NCBI GenBank assembly: GCA_900544255.1
Contig: UQUM01000002.1
Span: 50,638 to 114,637 of the forward strand
DNA: 64,000 bases
Origin: an uncultured Sutterella sp.
GTDB taxonomy: Bacteria > Pseudomonadota > Gammaproteobacteria > Burkholderiales > Burkholderiaceae_F
Direction of reading: 5' to 3'
Part shown: positions 1 to 8,577 of the stretch, piece by piece
Layout of the letters: every line of letters starts with the position of its first letter
How positions within the stretch are numbered: position 1 is the first letter of the stretch
Translations under genes and position numbers: made by a program
Notes under the pieces: model-generated
What the model was told of the DNA's origin: nothing
Database searches by the model: none
What the model saw: only the letters and a program-made list of their open reading frames with translations

Positions 1-1360
1 GGGCCTTAAGGACGGCACGATCGACATTGCCGTAGGCACTCACAAACTCCTCGGCGAAAAAGTGGCCTTTGCACGCTTGGGGCTCATCATCATTGACGAA
101 GAACACCGGTTCGGCGTGCGACAGAAGGAAAAGCTGAAGTCGCTTCGGGCCGAAGTGGACGTCCTGACGCTCACCGCGACGCCGATTCCCCGTACGCTCG
201 CAATGAGTCTTGAGGGAATCCGCGACTTTTCCGTCATTGCCACGGCCCCGGAAAAGCGCCTTGCCATTAAAACGTTCGTACGGCGGGAGTCCGATGAACT
301 GATCCGCGAAGCCGTCATCCGCGAACTTAAGCGCGGCGGCCAGGTGTATTTCCTTCATAACGAAGTGAGCACCATTGAAGCACGTAAGGAGCGCCTTGAG
401 AAACTCCTTCCCGAAGCCCGCATCGCCGTCGCTCACGGTCAGATGAGCGAACGGGAGTTGGAACACATCATGCGCGACTTCTATCAGCAGCGCTTCAACG
501 TCCTCCTCTGCACGACGATTATTGAAACCGGGATCGACGTCGCCAACGCCAACACCATTCTCATTCATCGGGCGGATATGTTTGGACTGGCGCAGCTGCA
601 CCAGCTCCGCGGCCGCGTCGGGCGCAGCCACCATCAGGCCTACGCCTACCTCATGACGCCCGGCGACGATGCGGTAACCAAAAATGCCGTCAAACGCCTC
701 GAAGCCATTCAGAACCTCGAAGACTTGGGCAGCGGCTTCTACCTCTCGATGCACGATCTTGAAATCCGTGGCGCGGGTGAAGTCTTGGGGGACGAACAGA
801 GCGGCGAAATCGCCGACGTCGGTTTCGACCTTTATAACCAGATGCTGAAGGCCGCCGTGCGCGCGATGAAACGCGGGGAAACGCCCGACTTTGCGATGCC
901 CTTTGCGGCGATGAGTGAAATCAACCTGCACCTGCCGGCGCTTCTGCCCTCAGACTACGTGCCGGACGTGGCAAGCCGCCTGGGGCTCTATAAGGAACTC
1001 GCAGCCGCGGACAACTTGACCGAACTCGAACACGTCATCGACGACCTGAACGACCGTTTCGGCATGATGCCCGATGCGGCGAAGGCCCTCATTGCGACGC
1101 ACCGCCTGCGCCTGGCCGCTGCCAAAATCGGCATCGCTAAAATTGACGCCGCTGACGAAGCGATCGTCTTTCACTTTAAGGCCAAGCCCAACTTTGAACC
1201 CTTGGCTTTGATCCGCCTGCTGCAAAGCCGCAAGGATCTGCGGATGTTGGGGCCCGAAAAGATGAAGATGACCGTCAAAACAACGACGTTGGACGATCGT
1301 CTGAGAGCCGTACGAACGATTACGAACGCGCTCGCTGCGGCCGTACCGGAGAAAAACTGA
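1..1360 (+). CDS. mfd: Transcription-repair coupling factor Mfd, C-terminal part (5' end outside window)
   Basis: This is the C-terminal 452 residues of the ATP-dependent translocase that pushes stalled RNA polymerase off damaged DNA and recruits the UvrA excision machinery. The reading frame is open from base 2, so the gene starts outside the window; E. coli Mfd has about 1,148 residues. Visible helicase motifs are DEEH (motif II, inside LIIIDEEHRFGV), TATPIPRT (motif III) and QLRGRVGRS (motif VI). The phrase GIRDFSVIATAPEKR is typical of Mfd and separates it from RecG, which has DEQH. The last roughly 120 residues match the TRCF C-terminal domain that contacts UvrA. The stop codon overlaps the next start by one base (TGATG), so the two genes are probably cotranscribed. 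Confidence 0.95.
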   Translation, partial: GLKDGTIDIAVGTHKLLGEKVAFARLGLIIIDEEHRFGVRQKEKLKSLRAEVDVLTLTATPIPRTLAMSLEGIRDFSVIATAPEKRLAIKTFVRRESDELIREAVIRELKRGGQVYFLHNEVSTIEARKERLEKLLPEARIAVAHGQMSERELEHIMRDFYQQRFNVLLCTTIIETGIDVANANTILIHRADMFGLAQLHQLRGRVGRSHHQAYAYLMTPGDDAVTKNAVKRLEAIQNLEDLGSGFYLSMHDLEIRGAGEVLGDEQSGEIADVGFDLYNQMLKAAVRAMKRGETPDFAMPFAAMSEINLHLPALLPSDYVPDVASRLGLYKELAAADNLTELEHVIDDLNDRFGMMPDAAKALIATHRLRLAAAKIGIAKIDAADEAIVFHFKAKPNFEPLALIRLLQSRKDLRMLGPEKMKMTVKTTTLDDRLRAVRTITNALAAAVPEKN

Positions 1361-1866
1361 TGACCGAAACTTACCCCATGCGCCGACGCGACCGGGCGAT
1401 CACGACGGAAGACGCACTGCGCGTCATTAAGGCCGCCCACTTTGCGGTTCTTGCAACCGTCGGCTCTGACGGCCGACCTTACGCCGTACCCGTCAACGCC
1501 GCCTACTGCGACGGCGTTCTCTACTTTCACGGTACGGAACAAAAAAGCCGCAAGGCCGACAATATAGCCGCGAACCCCGCAGTGGCGTTGACTTTCGTTG
1601 CTTACGAAAAACGTCTGGCCGAGGAGCATACCGTCGACTACGCAAGCGCCGTTGTGGAAGGGGAAGCGCACCTTGTGACGGACGAAACCGAGCGTCAGAA
1701 GGCGTTTCTCGCCATCTGCGAAGCCCACGCCGCCGGCCCGAGCCCTGAGAAACATTTGGCCTACGCCCGCCGGGAAGGAGACTCGGCCGCTCTTTGGCGC
1801 GTGACGATCAATTCCCTTTCCGGCAAGTCCCGCTCCTGGTCCCGCATTTCTGATGAACTCGGTTAG
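1360..1866 (+). CDS. Pyridoxamine 5'-phosphate oxidase-like flavoprotein (NimA-type)
   Basis: A 168-residue protein of the split-barrel flavin-binding superfamily, close to the NimA/nitroimidazole-resistance-like branch. The N-terminal MRRRDRAIT segment, the strand VLATVGSDGRPYAVPVN and the block YFHGTEQKSRKADNIAANP are the standard FMN-binding landmarks. Such proteins are cytoplasmic; some reduce nitro compounds, but the natural substrate is usually unknown. It starts one base before the end of mfd and is followed 8 bases later by serB, so the three genes likely share a transcript. No unusual features are visible. The family assignment is firm, while any specific activity is inference. Confidence 0.85.
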   Translation: MTETYPMRRRDRAITTEDALRVIKAAHFAVLATVGSDGRPYAVPVNAAYCDGVLYFHGTEQKSRKADNIAANPAVALTFVAYEKRLAEEHTVDYASAVVEGEAHLVTDETERQKAFLAICEAHAAGPSPEKHLAYARREGDSAALWRVTINSLSGKSRSWSRISDELG

Positions 1867-1874
1867 GTTTTAAC

Positions 1875-2771
1875 ATGATTCGTTTTCAACCCGATTTTTT
1901 TGCTTTTTCCGCCGAACCGATTGCGGACGTCATCGTCCGGGAACTGTCGGATTTACTCTCACCCAAAAAGCGCTTCCGCGCCGGCAACACGCTTTGCTTT
2001 GAAGGCGTAACGACGGATGCCGTACGGCGCATCAAGGCGCAGGCCTCCGCCGAACGCAACCGCCTTGACAGCCTCTTTTGGGCGAGAAACACGTCCATCA
2101 CCCAATACAAAGCCTTTTTCTTTGACATGGATTCGACCCTCGTCACCACGGAAACGTTGGACGAGATGGCCGAACTCTGCGGTACCGGCAAAGCCTGCGC
2201 CGAAATTACGGCCGCCGCGATGGCGGGTACCATCAAAAACTACGCGGAAAGCCTCCGGGCCCGCGTAGCGCTCTTAAAAGGCATGGATGCCTCCGTTCTT
2301 GACACGGTCAAAGCCAACACCCGCATCAATCCCGGCGCCCGGGAACTCATCGCGGCACTTAACGCAAACGGCATCAAAAGCTACGTGCTGAGTTCCGGCT
2401 TTACGGTCTGCACGAGCGTCATTGCCCGCGAACTCGGCATGACGGGGTACCATTCCAACGTCATCGGGATTGAAAACGGGCGTTTCACCGGCAGCGTAAC
2501 CGGTCCCGAAGGCGGCGTGATTGTCGACGGCGCGGGAAAACTCGCATTTGCCGAACGCACCGTCAAAGCCCTCGGAGGCACCATGGAAAACGTTGCCTGT
2601 GCGGGCGACGGCAGCAACGACCGACTGATGGTGAGCGCCGCGGGCCTCGGAATCGGTTTCCGTCCCAAGTCGGTTTTAAAACCCTACTGCACCGTCTCGC
2701 TGAGGACGACGGGATTTGCGAGCCTTCTCGCGCTCTTTAAGGAAACGGCCCCGACGATGACGGAGTTCTGA
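1875..2771 (+). CDS. serB: Phosphoserine phosphatase
   Basis: A 298-residue HAD-superfamily enzyme that dephosphorylates O-phosphoserine in the last step of serine synthesis. Motif I is DMDST with the nucleophile Asp84 and acid/base Asp86; motif II is the Ser in VLSSGF; motif III and IV are PKSVLK and AGDGSND. The cap region EMAELCGTGKACAEIT is typical of SerB. The N-terminal 80 residues correspond to the variable region that carries an ACT-like fold in longer homologues; E. coli SerB has 322 residues. It lies between the flavoprotein gene and a pair of unrecognised repeat proteins, with a 2-base gap to the latter, which suggests one operon although a functional link is not evident. Confidence 0.93.
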   Translation: MIRFQPDFFAFSAEPIADVIVRELSDLLSPKKRFRAGNTLCFEGVTTDAVRRIKAQASAERNRLDSLFWARNTSITQYKAFFFDMDSTLVTTETLDEMAELCGTGKACAEITAAAMAGTIKNYAESLRARVALLKGMDASVLDTVKANTRINPGARELIAALNANGIKSYVLSSGFTVCTSVIARELGMTGYHSNVIGIENGRFTGSVTGPEGGVIVDGAGKLAFAERTVKALGGTMENVACAGDGSNDRLMVSAAGLGIGFRPKSVLKPYCTVSLRTTGFASLLALFKETAPTMTEF

Positions 2772-2773
2772 CG

Positions 2774-4216
2774 ATGGCGGTACTCACGCAATATTTTGCC
2801 GCTCACTGCACGTTCGACGTTCGCATCGATGAGGAAGACATCCCTGCCGTCATCCGCTTTTACAAAGTGCCGGGCCCCGCGCACGACGCGTTGGGAAGCA
2901 TGATGGTGTCCTGGGGCGACGGTTCCGAATCCGCCGTACACTGTGAAGCCGACCGTGCGGACATAGAAACGCTCCTCGAATCCCCCGACGCTTTTCCGAC
3001 GGCGTCCGTCATCCACACCTACGGGCACACAGGTGTGTTTCACGTCCGAATCGGCTGCGCTTCGGGGTTTCTGCCTCTCGCACAGCTTCCGGATCAAACG
3101 ACGGCGATCACGGCTCCCCTGCCGACCCTCACCTTGGGAGAAACGGACGACCGGGGACGGCTCATGCCTTCCGATACGCTCCCGCCCTTAGTGCAGTGTT
3201 CCGCCTCAGATGCCGCACCGGCGCGCACGCCGCTCGCGTCCGTCACGGCCAACCTCTTTACCAACAATCCCGACCTCGCCTACTTTGACCGCGCGTTTGC
3301 CGATTCGTCCCTCACGGAACTGCCGGCAGAGCTCTTTACCCCGGTAAAAACGATCCGCTCCGCGCGGGAATTCGCTGCCGGCTCAGCACTTACCCGTGTC
3401 CCCGCAAAACTCCTGACGCGCGTTACGCCCGAGTCCACCGTAGAAAAAGCTTTCGCCGACTGCCCGCAACTTACGTCCGTCGCCGACCCCTTCTTTCCGA
3501 CGCCCGTTCCGGCGTGTGCCGAAGGACTTTTGGCCGGCGCGCCGCTTCCCTTATTTGCCGCTTTTCCTCGGGAACTTCGTGCGGACTTGGGCTGCGTCCG
3601 ACCGCCCGCGTCCGAACGAGATCAGGCCTTTGCCTTTGATTGGCACGCGAGGACTCAATACGCCGCCGAACCCATCGTCCTCTTTTACCCCATGGACTTT
3701 GAGGCCGTAGGCGACCTCTTCATCAACTGGGGCGACGACACGACACAACGCTGCGACTGGAATACCGTCCCCGGCCTCACGCACGCCTACGCCGAAGACG
3801 GCCTATACCGGGTGACGCTCTATTCAACCCCGGGGGAACCCGTGCGGCCCTTCCGCCTGGGGCGTTTCGTCACAAAGATTCTCTCGCCGCTTCCCGTTTT
3901 TTATCCCCGCAACGTCACCGAGCGCGGCAACTTCTGCGGCTGGGCGGCGGACGCCCGGGAACTCACGTCGGTACCTGCAACACTTTTTGATGCCGTCGGC
4001 GACACCGTCACGAATCTCGACGAAGCCTTCGCGGGCTGCACCGCGTTGACGGAGGTCCCCGACACCCTCTTTACATCCGTTTCCGAAGGGGCTTCCGCCG
4101 ACGGTGCTTTTGCGTTCTGTAAGATACTGACGAAACTTCCCGCAAGCTACGCCCGTCGGCACCGCCGACTCGAGCTGGACAACTTTGTGCCGGATTTCGA
4201 AGGAACCGACGAATGA
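2774..4216 (+). CDS. Unrecognised repeat protein with two PKD-like modules and BspA-like (DUF285-like) repeats
   Basis: A 480-residue protein I cannot name. It has a duplicated architecture: each half begins with a PKD-like beta-sandwich signature (VSWGDGSES followed by HTYGHTGVFHVRI; and INWGDDTTQ followed by HAYAEDGLYRVTLY). Each is followed by repeats of the form L-T-x-(L/V)-P-x-x-L-F with a spaced F-A-x-C, for example LTELPAELF, LTRVPAKLL, LTSVPATLF and LTEVPDTLF. These resemble the leucine-rich DUF285/BspA repeats of surface proteins, yet no signal peptide, lipobox or transmembrane segment is visible, so the protein looks cytoplasmic or exported by an unseen route. It starts 2 bases after serB and its stop overlaps the start of the next gene (ATGA). 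The function is unknown. Confidence 0.8.
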   Translation: MAVLTQYFAAHCTFDVRIDEEDIPAVIRFYKVPGPAHDALGSMMVSWGDGSESAVHCEADRADIETLLESPDAFPTASVIHTYGHTGVFHVRIGCASGFLPLAQLPDQTTAITAPLPTLTLGETDDRGRLMPSDTLPPLVQCSASDAAPARTPLASVTANLFTNNPDLAYFDRAFADSSLTELPAELFTPVKTIRSAREFAAGSALTRVPAKLLTRVTPESTVEKAFADCPQLTSVADPFFPTPVPACAEGLLAGAPLPLFAAFPRELRADLGCVRPPASERDQAFAFDWHARTQYAAEPIVLFYPMDFEAVGDLFINWGDDTTQRCDWNTVPGLTHAYAEDGLYRVTLYSTPGEPVRPFRLGRFVTKILSPLPVFYPRNVTERGNFCGWAADARELTSVPATLFDAVGDTVTNLDEAFAGCTALTEVPDTLFTSVSEGASADGAFAFCKILTKLPASYARRHRRLELDNFVPDFEGTDE

Positions 4217-5172
4217 TTCAGACTGCCTCTCACGCGTCTTCCGCCCCCGCGCTGCGTCTCACGCTTACCGTCAAAAAGCGCTCACGCCAGACGCTTGCCT
4301 TTAAGGCCGTCAAAACGTTGGCCCCCGCCTTTGCAGTGCTGCACACCGTCATGGACGGCGAAGCCGTCACCCGACACTGGGCCCCGGGCATCGAATTCGT
4401 GATCGGCTGGGATTTGGCACCGGGCGTTCACCATCTTTCCATTGACTGCGGGGGCCTTTGGCCGGCGGAAACGATTTCGTTGCCGGACGCCGTCACGTCG
4501 ATTGACAGCATCATTCCGCCGATTGCCGACGTCGCCACCGGGGAGCCCGAGCCGCTTGCCTTCTGGCTGCAAAAAGGCGATGAACTCACGAACCTCACGT
4601 CCGTTTTTTCCTCTGCGTTCGTCCGCAACACCCACCGCAAAAGTCTCGCCCGCTTTTTCTCCGGCGCCCGACATCTCACGGCAATTCCGGAAACGCTCTT
4701 TTTCCCCGTCATTTACGCGGAGTCGTTTGCGGGCACCTTTGCGCATTCGGGGCTCACGGCCGTGAGCGGTCAGCTCTTTAACAGCACGCCTTTGGTGCGG
4801 GATTTTTCCGAATGCTTCCTGGGAACGCCCTTAACAACGCTCCCCCCCGAACTTTTCGGCGAAACCGTAATGGCCAAAAATTTCGTCCGCACCTTCGCGG
4901 ACACCCGCCTCACCGCGATCCCGGAGGAGCTCTTTGCGAGTTGCGCCAAAGGCGGGCTTTTCACCGAGACCTTCGCCCGTACACCGGTTCGCGAAGTGCC
5001 CGCAGAACTCTTGTCCCTTTTGGCCCCTGCCGACGTGGACGGAATGTTCGAGCCGCCCGTGTCCGTCCGCTACGATCCGATGGGGATTAAGACGGCGGCG
5101 CATTTCCCCGCCGAATTTCTGCGGGATACGCGAAATGCGACGGGGGTACTCACAAAATCGTTCATTCGCTGA
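4213..5172 (+). CDS. Unrecognised BspA-like (DUF285-like) repeat protein, partner of the upstream gene
   Basis: A 319-residue protein related to its upstream neighbour. The repeat unit is about 25-35 residues and reads roughly F-x-x-x-F-A-x-T-x-L-T-x-(I/V/L)-P-x-x-L-F: LTAIPETLFFP, LTAVSGQLF, LTTLPPELF, LTAIPEELF and REVPAELL. The N-terminal 75 residues (through GWDLAPGVHHLSIDC) look like a worn PKD-like module without the WGDG signature. There is no signal peptide or membrane segment. The start overlaps the upstream stop by four bases (ATGA), implying translational coupling, and the 3' end overlaps the convergent ATPase gene by 11 bases. Nothing in the sequence gives an activity; a structural or binding role is only a guess. 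Confidence 0.78.
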   Translation: MIQTASHASSAPALRLTLTVKKRSRQTLAFKAVKTLAPAFAVLHTVMDGEAVTRHWAPGIEFVIGWDLAPGVHHLSIDCGGLWPAETISLPDAVTSIDSIIPPIADVATGEPEPLAFWLQKGDELTNLTSVFSSAFVRNTHRKSLARFFSGARHLTAIPETLFFPVIYAESFAGTFAHSGLTAVSGQLFNSTPLVRDFSECFLGTPLTTLPPELFGETVMAKNFVRTFADTRLTAIPEELFASCAKGGLFTETFARTPVREVPAELLSLLAPADVDGMFEPPVSVRYDPMGIKTAAHFPAEFLRDTRNATGVLTKSFIR

Positions 5173-6910
5173 CGTCGGACTCTGTAGCTGCGGGCATCAC
5201 CCGCAGCGCCGAAAGTTCCGTTCCGACGAAAACGGCCGCTACTCCGACTAATCGGGGAACAGAGCAAAGATTGTCTCCCCGAACATAGTCCGCGACCTGA
5301 ACGGCAGCGGCTTCCAGCGTCTTTTTTACAGCCGCCGGTGTACCGTTCTTTTTCGTGAGGTACTTCAATTCGATAAGATACGACGGTTTCGTGCCGCTCT
5401 CTGAGGTGAGAAGCAAATCCACATACCCATGCGTTTCTCCCGTCACTTCCACTTCGGCCCGGCACGTGTAATCGGGCATCAAGTTCGCCAGGGTCAGCAA
5501 GCACACCTGAAAATCACTTTCGCTTAAGTGAAGACTCTTCTGAATGCCGCACTGCTTTGTGAGGAGTCGTTCCGCCTCACGTAGCCACGGCTCGGGATTC
5601 CCAGCCGCCAAAGGTGCCAAGGTCTTATCCAAAAAGCGCCGGCTCACGACCCAATTCGTAAAGCGGCGAAGCGTTTTGAAACGGTAGTCATAGAACTGCT
5701 GAGCGATTGCCCGATTCGGCACCACCAACTCCTCTTCTTCTCCGGGAACATACGTCAGGAATCCCAGATAAAAAAGCGCCGACAAAACTGCCTGATCCGT
5801 AAAATAGTCCGAATTTTGAAGATTTAAGAGCGTCAACCCTCCGTCAAAGGGAATGCGTTCGCCGCGAACCGCCTGCTCCACCACTTCCTCGACAAACTCC
5901 GGACGTCCCAGTGCCAATATCTTTTCTATCTTCGACAAATCCTGGGCAACTGCCGGATCCATCAGCTGCAGCGGCTCCTTTTCCTCGGATGCCAGGTAAT
6001 CCAGGTAATAAAGACACATCGACGCATTAAACACCGTCACGTCGCTCCTCGGATTGAAACGGTACCCGTTGTACCATTCCCGCATCCGTGCAACCAGATC
6101 GTCCTCCGTCATCGACAACTTTTTCACATTGACCAACTGAGGAATCAAGGTACGGAGTTCCTCTTCCGTAAAGCCATACATTCCCGCAAAGTCGGCTCGG
6201 GTTGAAAAATTCTTAGCAATGGAAAAGCCTGACGTCATGGAGTCAAGCGATATCGCCGTCACCCCGGTAAGAAAAATGCGTTCGAGCGGCCCGTTGGTGG
6301 TGAGCTGTTTCAAATAACTGAAAAACTCTTTCAAAACACCGCCCGACCGAGTGAGCGCCCGAAATGACTCCACATCGTTGGAGAGCACGTTGTTGGCCGT
6401 CTGGTCGTACTCGTCTATGATGAGGTAAATTTTTCCTTTGAAACGCCCAGAGAAGGCCCGGCAGAATTCCCCCATCAGTTCCTGAGGCGTATCAAACGTC
6501 ATGCTGAGTATGCGTTCCCCTTCCGAAAACGCGTAGCGCCCACAAAAATCCCTCATGCCGTTTTTTAGGCTGTCACACAATCCCTTCGCAAAATATGCCG
6601 AATTGACCGCCGACATATCCAAAGTCAGCACGTAGTAGTGATTCGCCAACGGTGTTTTGTGGTCGGCGATATAGGTACCGCCGAAGTTTTCTTCAAAACG
6701 AGCCGCTTCCGCCTTGTCGTAGTAGAGCTTCAGAATTTGGGTAAAGAGCGTTTTCCCGAAACGCCGGGGACGAACCAAAAAAGGATACGGGTGCCCCGTG
6801 GCTTCCAACCGTTCGATGTACTGCGTCTTGTCCACGCACGCTTTTCCTGTCAAGCGGAGCAACCGATAATCGCCGATGCCGTATGAGGACTGCTTCAGTG
6901 TGACCGTCAT
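5162..6910 (-). CDS. AAA-ATPase-like protein with C-terminal PD-(D/E)XK nuclease domain (DUF1703 family), intact
   Basis: A 582-residue two-domain protein. The N-terminal AAA-ATPase-like domain has the variant P-loop RPRRFGKTL (Gly52-Lys53-Thr54) and Walker B LIIDEYD. The C-terminal domain carries a complete PD-(D/E)XK-type site: the Asp in GYVDLLLTS and the pair Glu-x-Lys in YLIELKYL. This family is strongly expanded in gut Bacteroidetes and Sutterella-like bacteria and has no settled function; proposals involving DNA processing or mobility are inference. It is convergent with the repeat-protein operon, overlapping it by 11 bases, and its promoter side (6911-7015) contains a scrap of another copy of the same family. 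A second, longer-diverged copy lies at 17634-19325. Confidence 0.9.
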   Translation of the reverse strand: MTVTLKQSSYGIGDYRLLRLTGKACVDKTQYIERLEATGHPYPFLVRPRRFGKTLFTQILKLYYDKAEAARFEENFGGTYIADHKTPLANHYYVLTLDMSAVNSAYFAKGLCDSLKNGMRDFCGRYAFSEGERILSMTFDTPQELMGEFCRAFSGRFKGKIYLIIDEYDQTANNVLSNDVESFRALTRSGGVLKEFFSYLKQLTTNGPLERIFLTGVTAISLDSMTSGFSIAKNFSTRADFAGMYGFTEEELRTLIPQLVNVKKLSMTEDDLVARMREWYNGYRFNPRSDVTVFNASMCLYYLDYLASEEKEPLQLMDPAVAQDLSKIEKILALGRPEFVEEVVEQAVRGERIPFDGGLTLLNLQNSDYFTDQAVLSALFYLGFLTYVPGEEEELVVPNRAIAQQFYDYRFKTLRRFTNWVVSRRFLDKTLAPLAAGNPEPWLREAERLLTKQCGIQKSLHLSESDFQVCLLTLANLMPDYTCRAEVEVTGETHGYVDLLLTSESGTKPSYLIELKYLTKKNGTPAAVKKTLEAAAVQVADYVRGDNLCSVPRLVGVAAVFVGTELSALRVMPAATESDVSE

Positions 6911-7274
6911 TTTTTGTCCTTTTTTAATAACTCAGTCTGGCAAAAAAGCCTCCCGCACCAATTGCTGCGCCACGGCTCGGTTGGAAACTACTAATTCCTC
7001 GGCACTCCCCGGTACGATAATCAGCTGAACTTTGCCGCCGGTTTTCAATTTCGATCGGCAGAATTTTCTTCATAAGCTTTCAAACAAAAACAAAGCGATA
7101 CCTTAATCTTGTCAGTTTACCATGCTCCGTCGGGCATACCTTGTCTTTTGCGCCGCTCGCCGACCTCGCAACGACTTTGTCCTGTCGAGAAATTCACCTT
7201 TTTTTCACGCGTAGAATTCACCCCTATCCGCCGACCGCCGCGTCGGCACCGTGTTAACTTTCCAAGCGGACGTT
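6911..7274. other. Gene-free stretch between DUF1703 gene and DUF401 permease
   Basis: This 364-base interval separates two divergently oriented genes and must contain both promoters. Bases 6932-7015 encode, on the minus strand, a fragment related to the neighbouring ATPase (separate entry). The rest, 7016-7274, has no convincing coding frame; an open frame on the plus strand from 7109 runs into the permease in another frame and lacks any recognisable protein features. The tract around 7070-7105 is AT-rich and could hold the promoter of the ATPase gene. I see no other structured element. Confidence 0.5.
6932..7015 (-). pseudogene. Scrap of a DUF1703 ATPase/nuclease gene
   Basis: Read on the minus strand, these bases encode VPG-SAEELVVSNRAVAQQLV followed by a few residues and a TGA stop at 6934-6932. 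The intact neighbour contains VPG-EEEELVVPNRAIAQQF at the matching place, near the junction of its ATPase and nuclease regions. About 20 residues align at roughly 75 percent by eye, and the matching ends on both sides, so this is a short leftover of a second or partially duplicated copy. It sits just upstream of the start of the intact gene on the same strand. Whether it came from a duplication or an incoming replacement copy cannot be told. Confidence 0.7.
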
Positions 7275-8501
7275 ATGTTTATTTTTCTCCTTCTCGCCTG
7301 CACGATTGCAGCGCTCATCATTCTTCTTCGCTTCAAAGTCCCCTTGGGTCCGGCGATTCTCTTGTGCGGCCTCGGTCTGTGGCTCGTTCAAAAGCCGGAA
7401 GTGAGTCTGCTCATCGATTCCGCCAAGACGATGCTTCTGAGAACCCGCACTTGGGACTTGGTGGGGGCTTTGTATTTCGTTGTCTGCCTGGAAATTGAAC
7501 TCCGAAAAAGCGGATGCCTTGCCGGTATGGTGAAGTACCTGCAGCAGCTTACCCCCAATAAAAAAGTCGGCATGGCTGTGATGCCGGCGTTTTTAGGACT
7601 GCTCCCCAGCATCGGCGGCGCCCGTTTTTCGGCGCCCATCGTTGAAAAACTCGCCGAAGGCGAAGACCTCAAACCCGAAACGCTCGGCGCCGCCAACTTC
7701 TGGTTCCGCCATATTTTTGAATTCTCAAGCCCCATCGTCCCGGGGATGATTTTGGCCTGCGCCATCACGAACGTCCCCGTCGGAAGCGTCATCCTGCACC
7801 TCATGTGGGTTTCGGCCTTAGCGTTCGTCATCGGCTGGATCGTCATTCTGGCCCGCGCCAAGATGAAGCCCGCCGTCAAGGCCATGATTTCGAGCGACGA
7901 ACTCAAAAAGGAACGCGCCGACTTCATCCTCTGTTTTACGCCCATCATCTTCATGTTGGTGCTGATGCTCGCCTTTGGGATGTCCGCCGGCGAATCAATG
8001 GGCATCACCGCTGTCTTTGCCTGGGCTTTGTTGAAAGTCTTTCACCGCGGAGTGAGTCTTAAGGACGTCTTCATCGGGGCACTCGAATGGAAGCTTTTCC
8101 GCGACGTCTTCTGCATCTTCCTTTTCATTGAGATTCTCTCCGCCACGGGACTCATGAACGAAATCGTAGCGACGATTACGGCAGCCCCCCTTCCCGCCGG
8201 CTGGATCATCGCCATTCTGAGTTTCATCGTAGGCGTCTTGACCGGGATGTCGCAGGGACACGTGGCGATCGTCATGCCGATCGTGGCGGCGCTTGCTCCC
8301 GCCGGGAATCTTGACTACTTGAGCATTGCGCTCGTGTGCGGTGTGGGCGGCCAGATGGTGACTCCAACCCACATGTGCCTCATCATTACGCTCAATTACT
8401 TTAAGAGCGACTTCTTTAAAACCCTGTGGCCCTGCATTCTTTGTGAACTCGTGATCTTCACGGTGTTCGGGCTCTCAGTGTGGTTGTTCCCTGCTGCGTG
8501 A
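7275..8501 (+). CDS. DUF401 family membrane permease
   Basis: A roughly 408-residue integral membrane protein of the DUF401 family, predicted to have 10-12 hydrophobic segments. Landmarks are FKVPLGPAILLCGLGLWL near the N-terminus and GLLPSIGGARFSAPIVEKL, a conserved loop of the family; a second re-entrant-like GMSQGHVAIVMPIVAALAP occurs in the C-terminal half. The family resembles anion/carboxylate permeases of the IT superfamily, but substrates are not established. I place the start at the ATG at 7275 because the hydrophobic N-terminus begins there; a GTG at 7251 would add eight residues. It stands alone, convergent with trpF, with a shared terminator between them. Confidence 0.85.
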   Translation: MFIFLLLACTIAALIILLRFKVPLGPAILLCGLGLWLVQKPEVSLLIDSAKTMLLRTRTWDLVGALYFVVCLEIELRKSGCLAGMVKYLQQLTPNKKVGMAVMPAFLGLLPSIGGARFSAPIVEKLAEGEDLKPETLGAANFWFRHIFEFSSPIVPGMILACAITNVPVGSVILHLMWVSALAFVIGWIVILARAKMKPAVKAMISSDELKKERADFILCFTPIIFMLVLMLAFGMSAGESMGITAVFAWALLKVFHRGVSLKDVFIGALEWKLFRDVFCIFLFIEILSATGLMNEIVATITAAPLPAGWIIAILSFIVGVLTGMSQGHVAIVMPIVAALAPAGNLDYLSIALVCGVGGQMVTPTHMCLIITLNYFKSDFFKTLWPCILCELVIFTVFGLSVWLFPAA

Positions 8502-8519
8502 TTTCCGCAAAAACGCTAC

Positions 8520-8568
8520 CAAAAATCCGCCGTTCTTCCCCACGGGAAGCGGCGGAATTTTTGATATC
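8520..8568. terminator. Bidirectional terminator between DUF401 gene and trpF
   Basis: The inverted repeat AAAATCCGCCG...CGGCGGAATTTTT has flanking A and T runs on both sides, as expected for a terminator shared by two convergent genes. The loop contains a second partly complementary pair (TTCTTCC / GGGAAG). Confidence 0.8.
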
Positions 8569-8577
8569 GGGCAACGC

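Noticed and set aside
2774..5172. Prophage tail or fibre genes
   Set aside because: No capsid, integrase, lysis or other phage genes lie nearby, and the pair sits tightly inside a housekeeping gene row.
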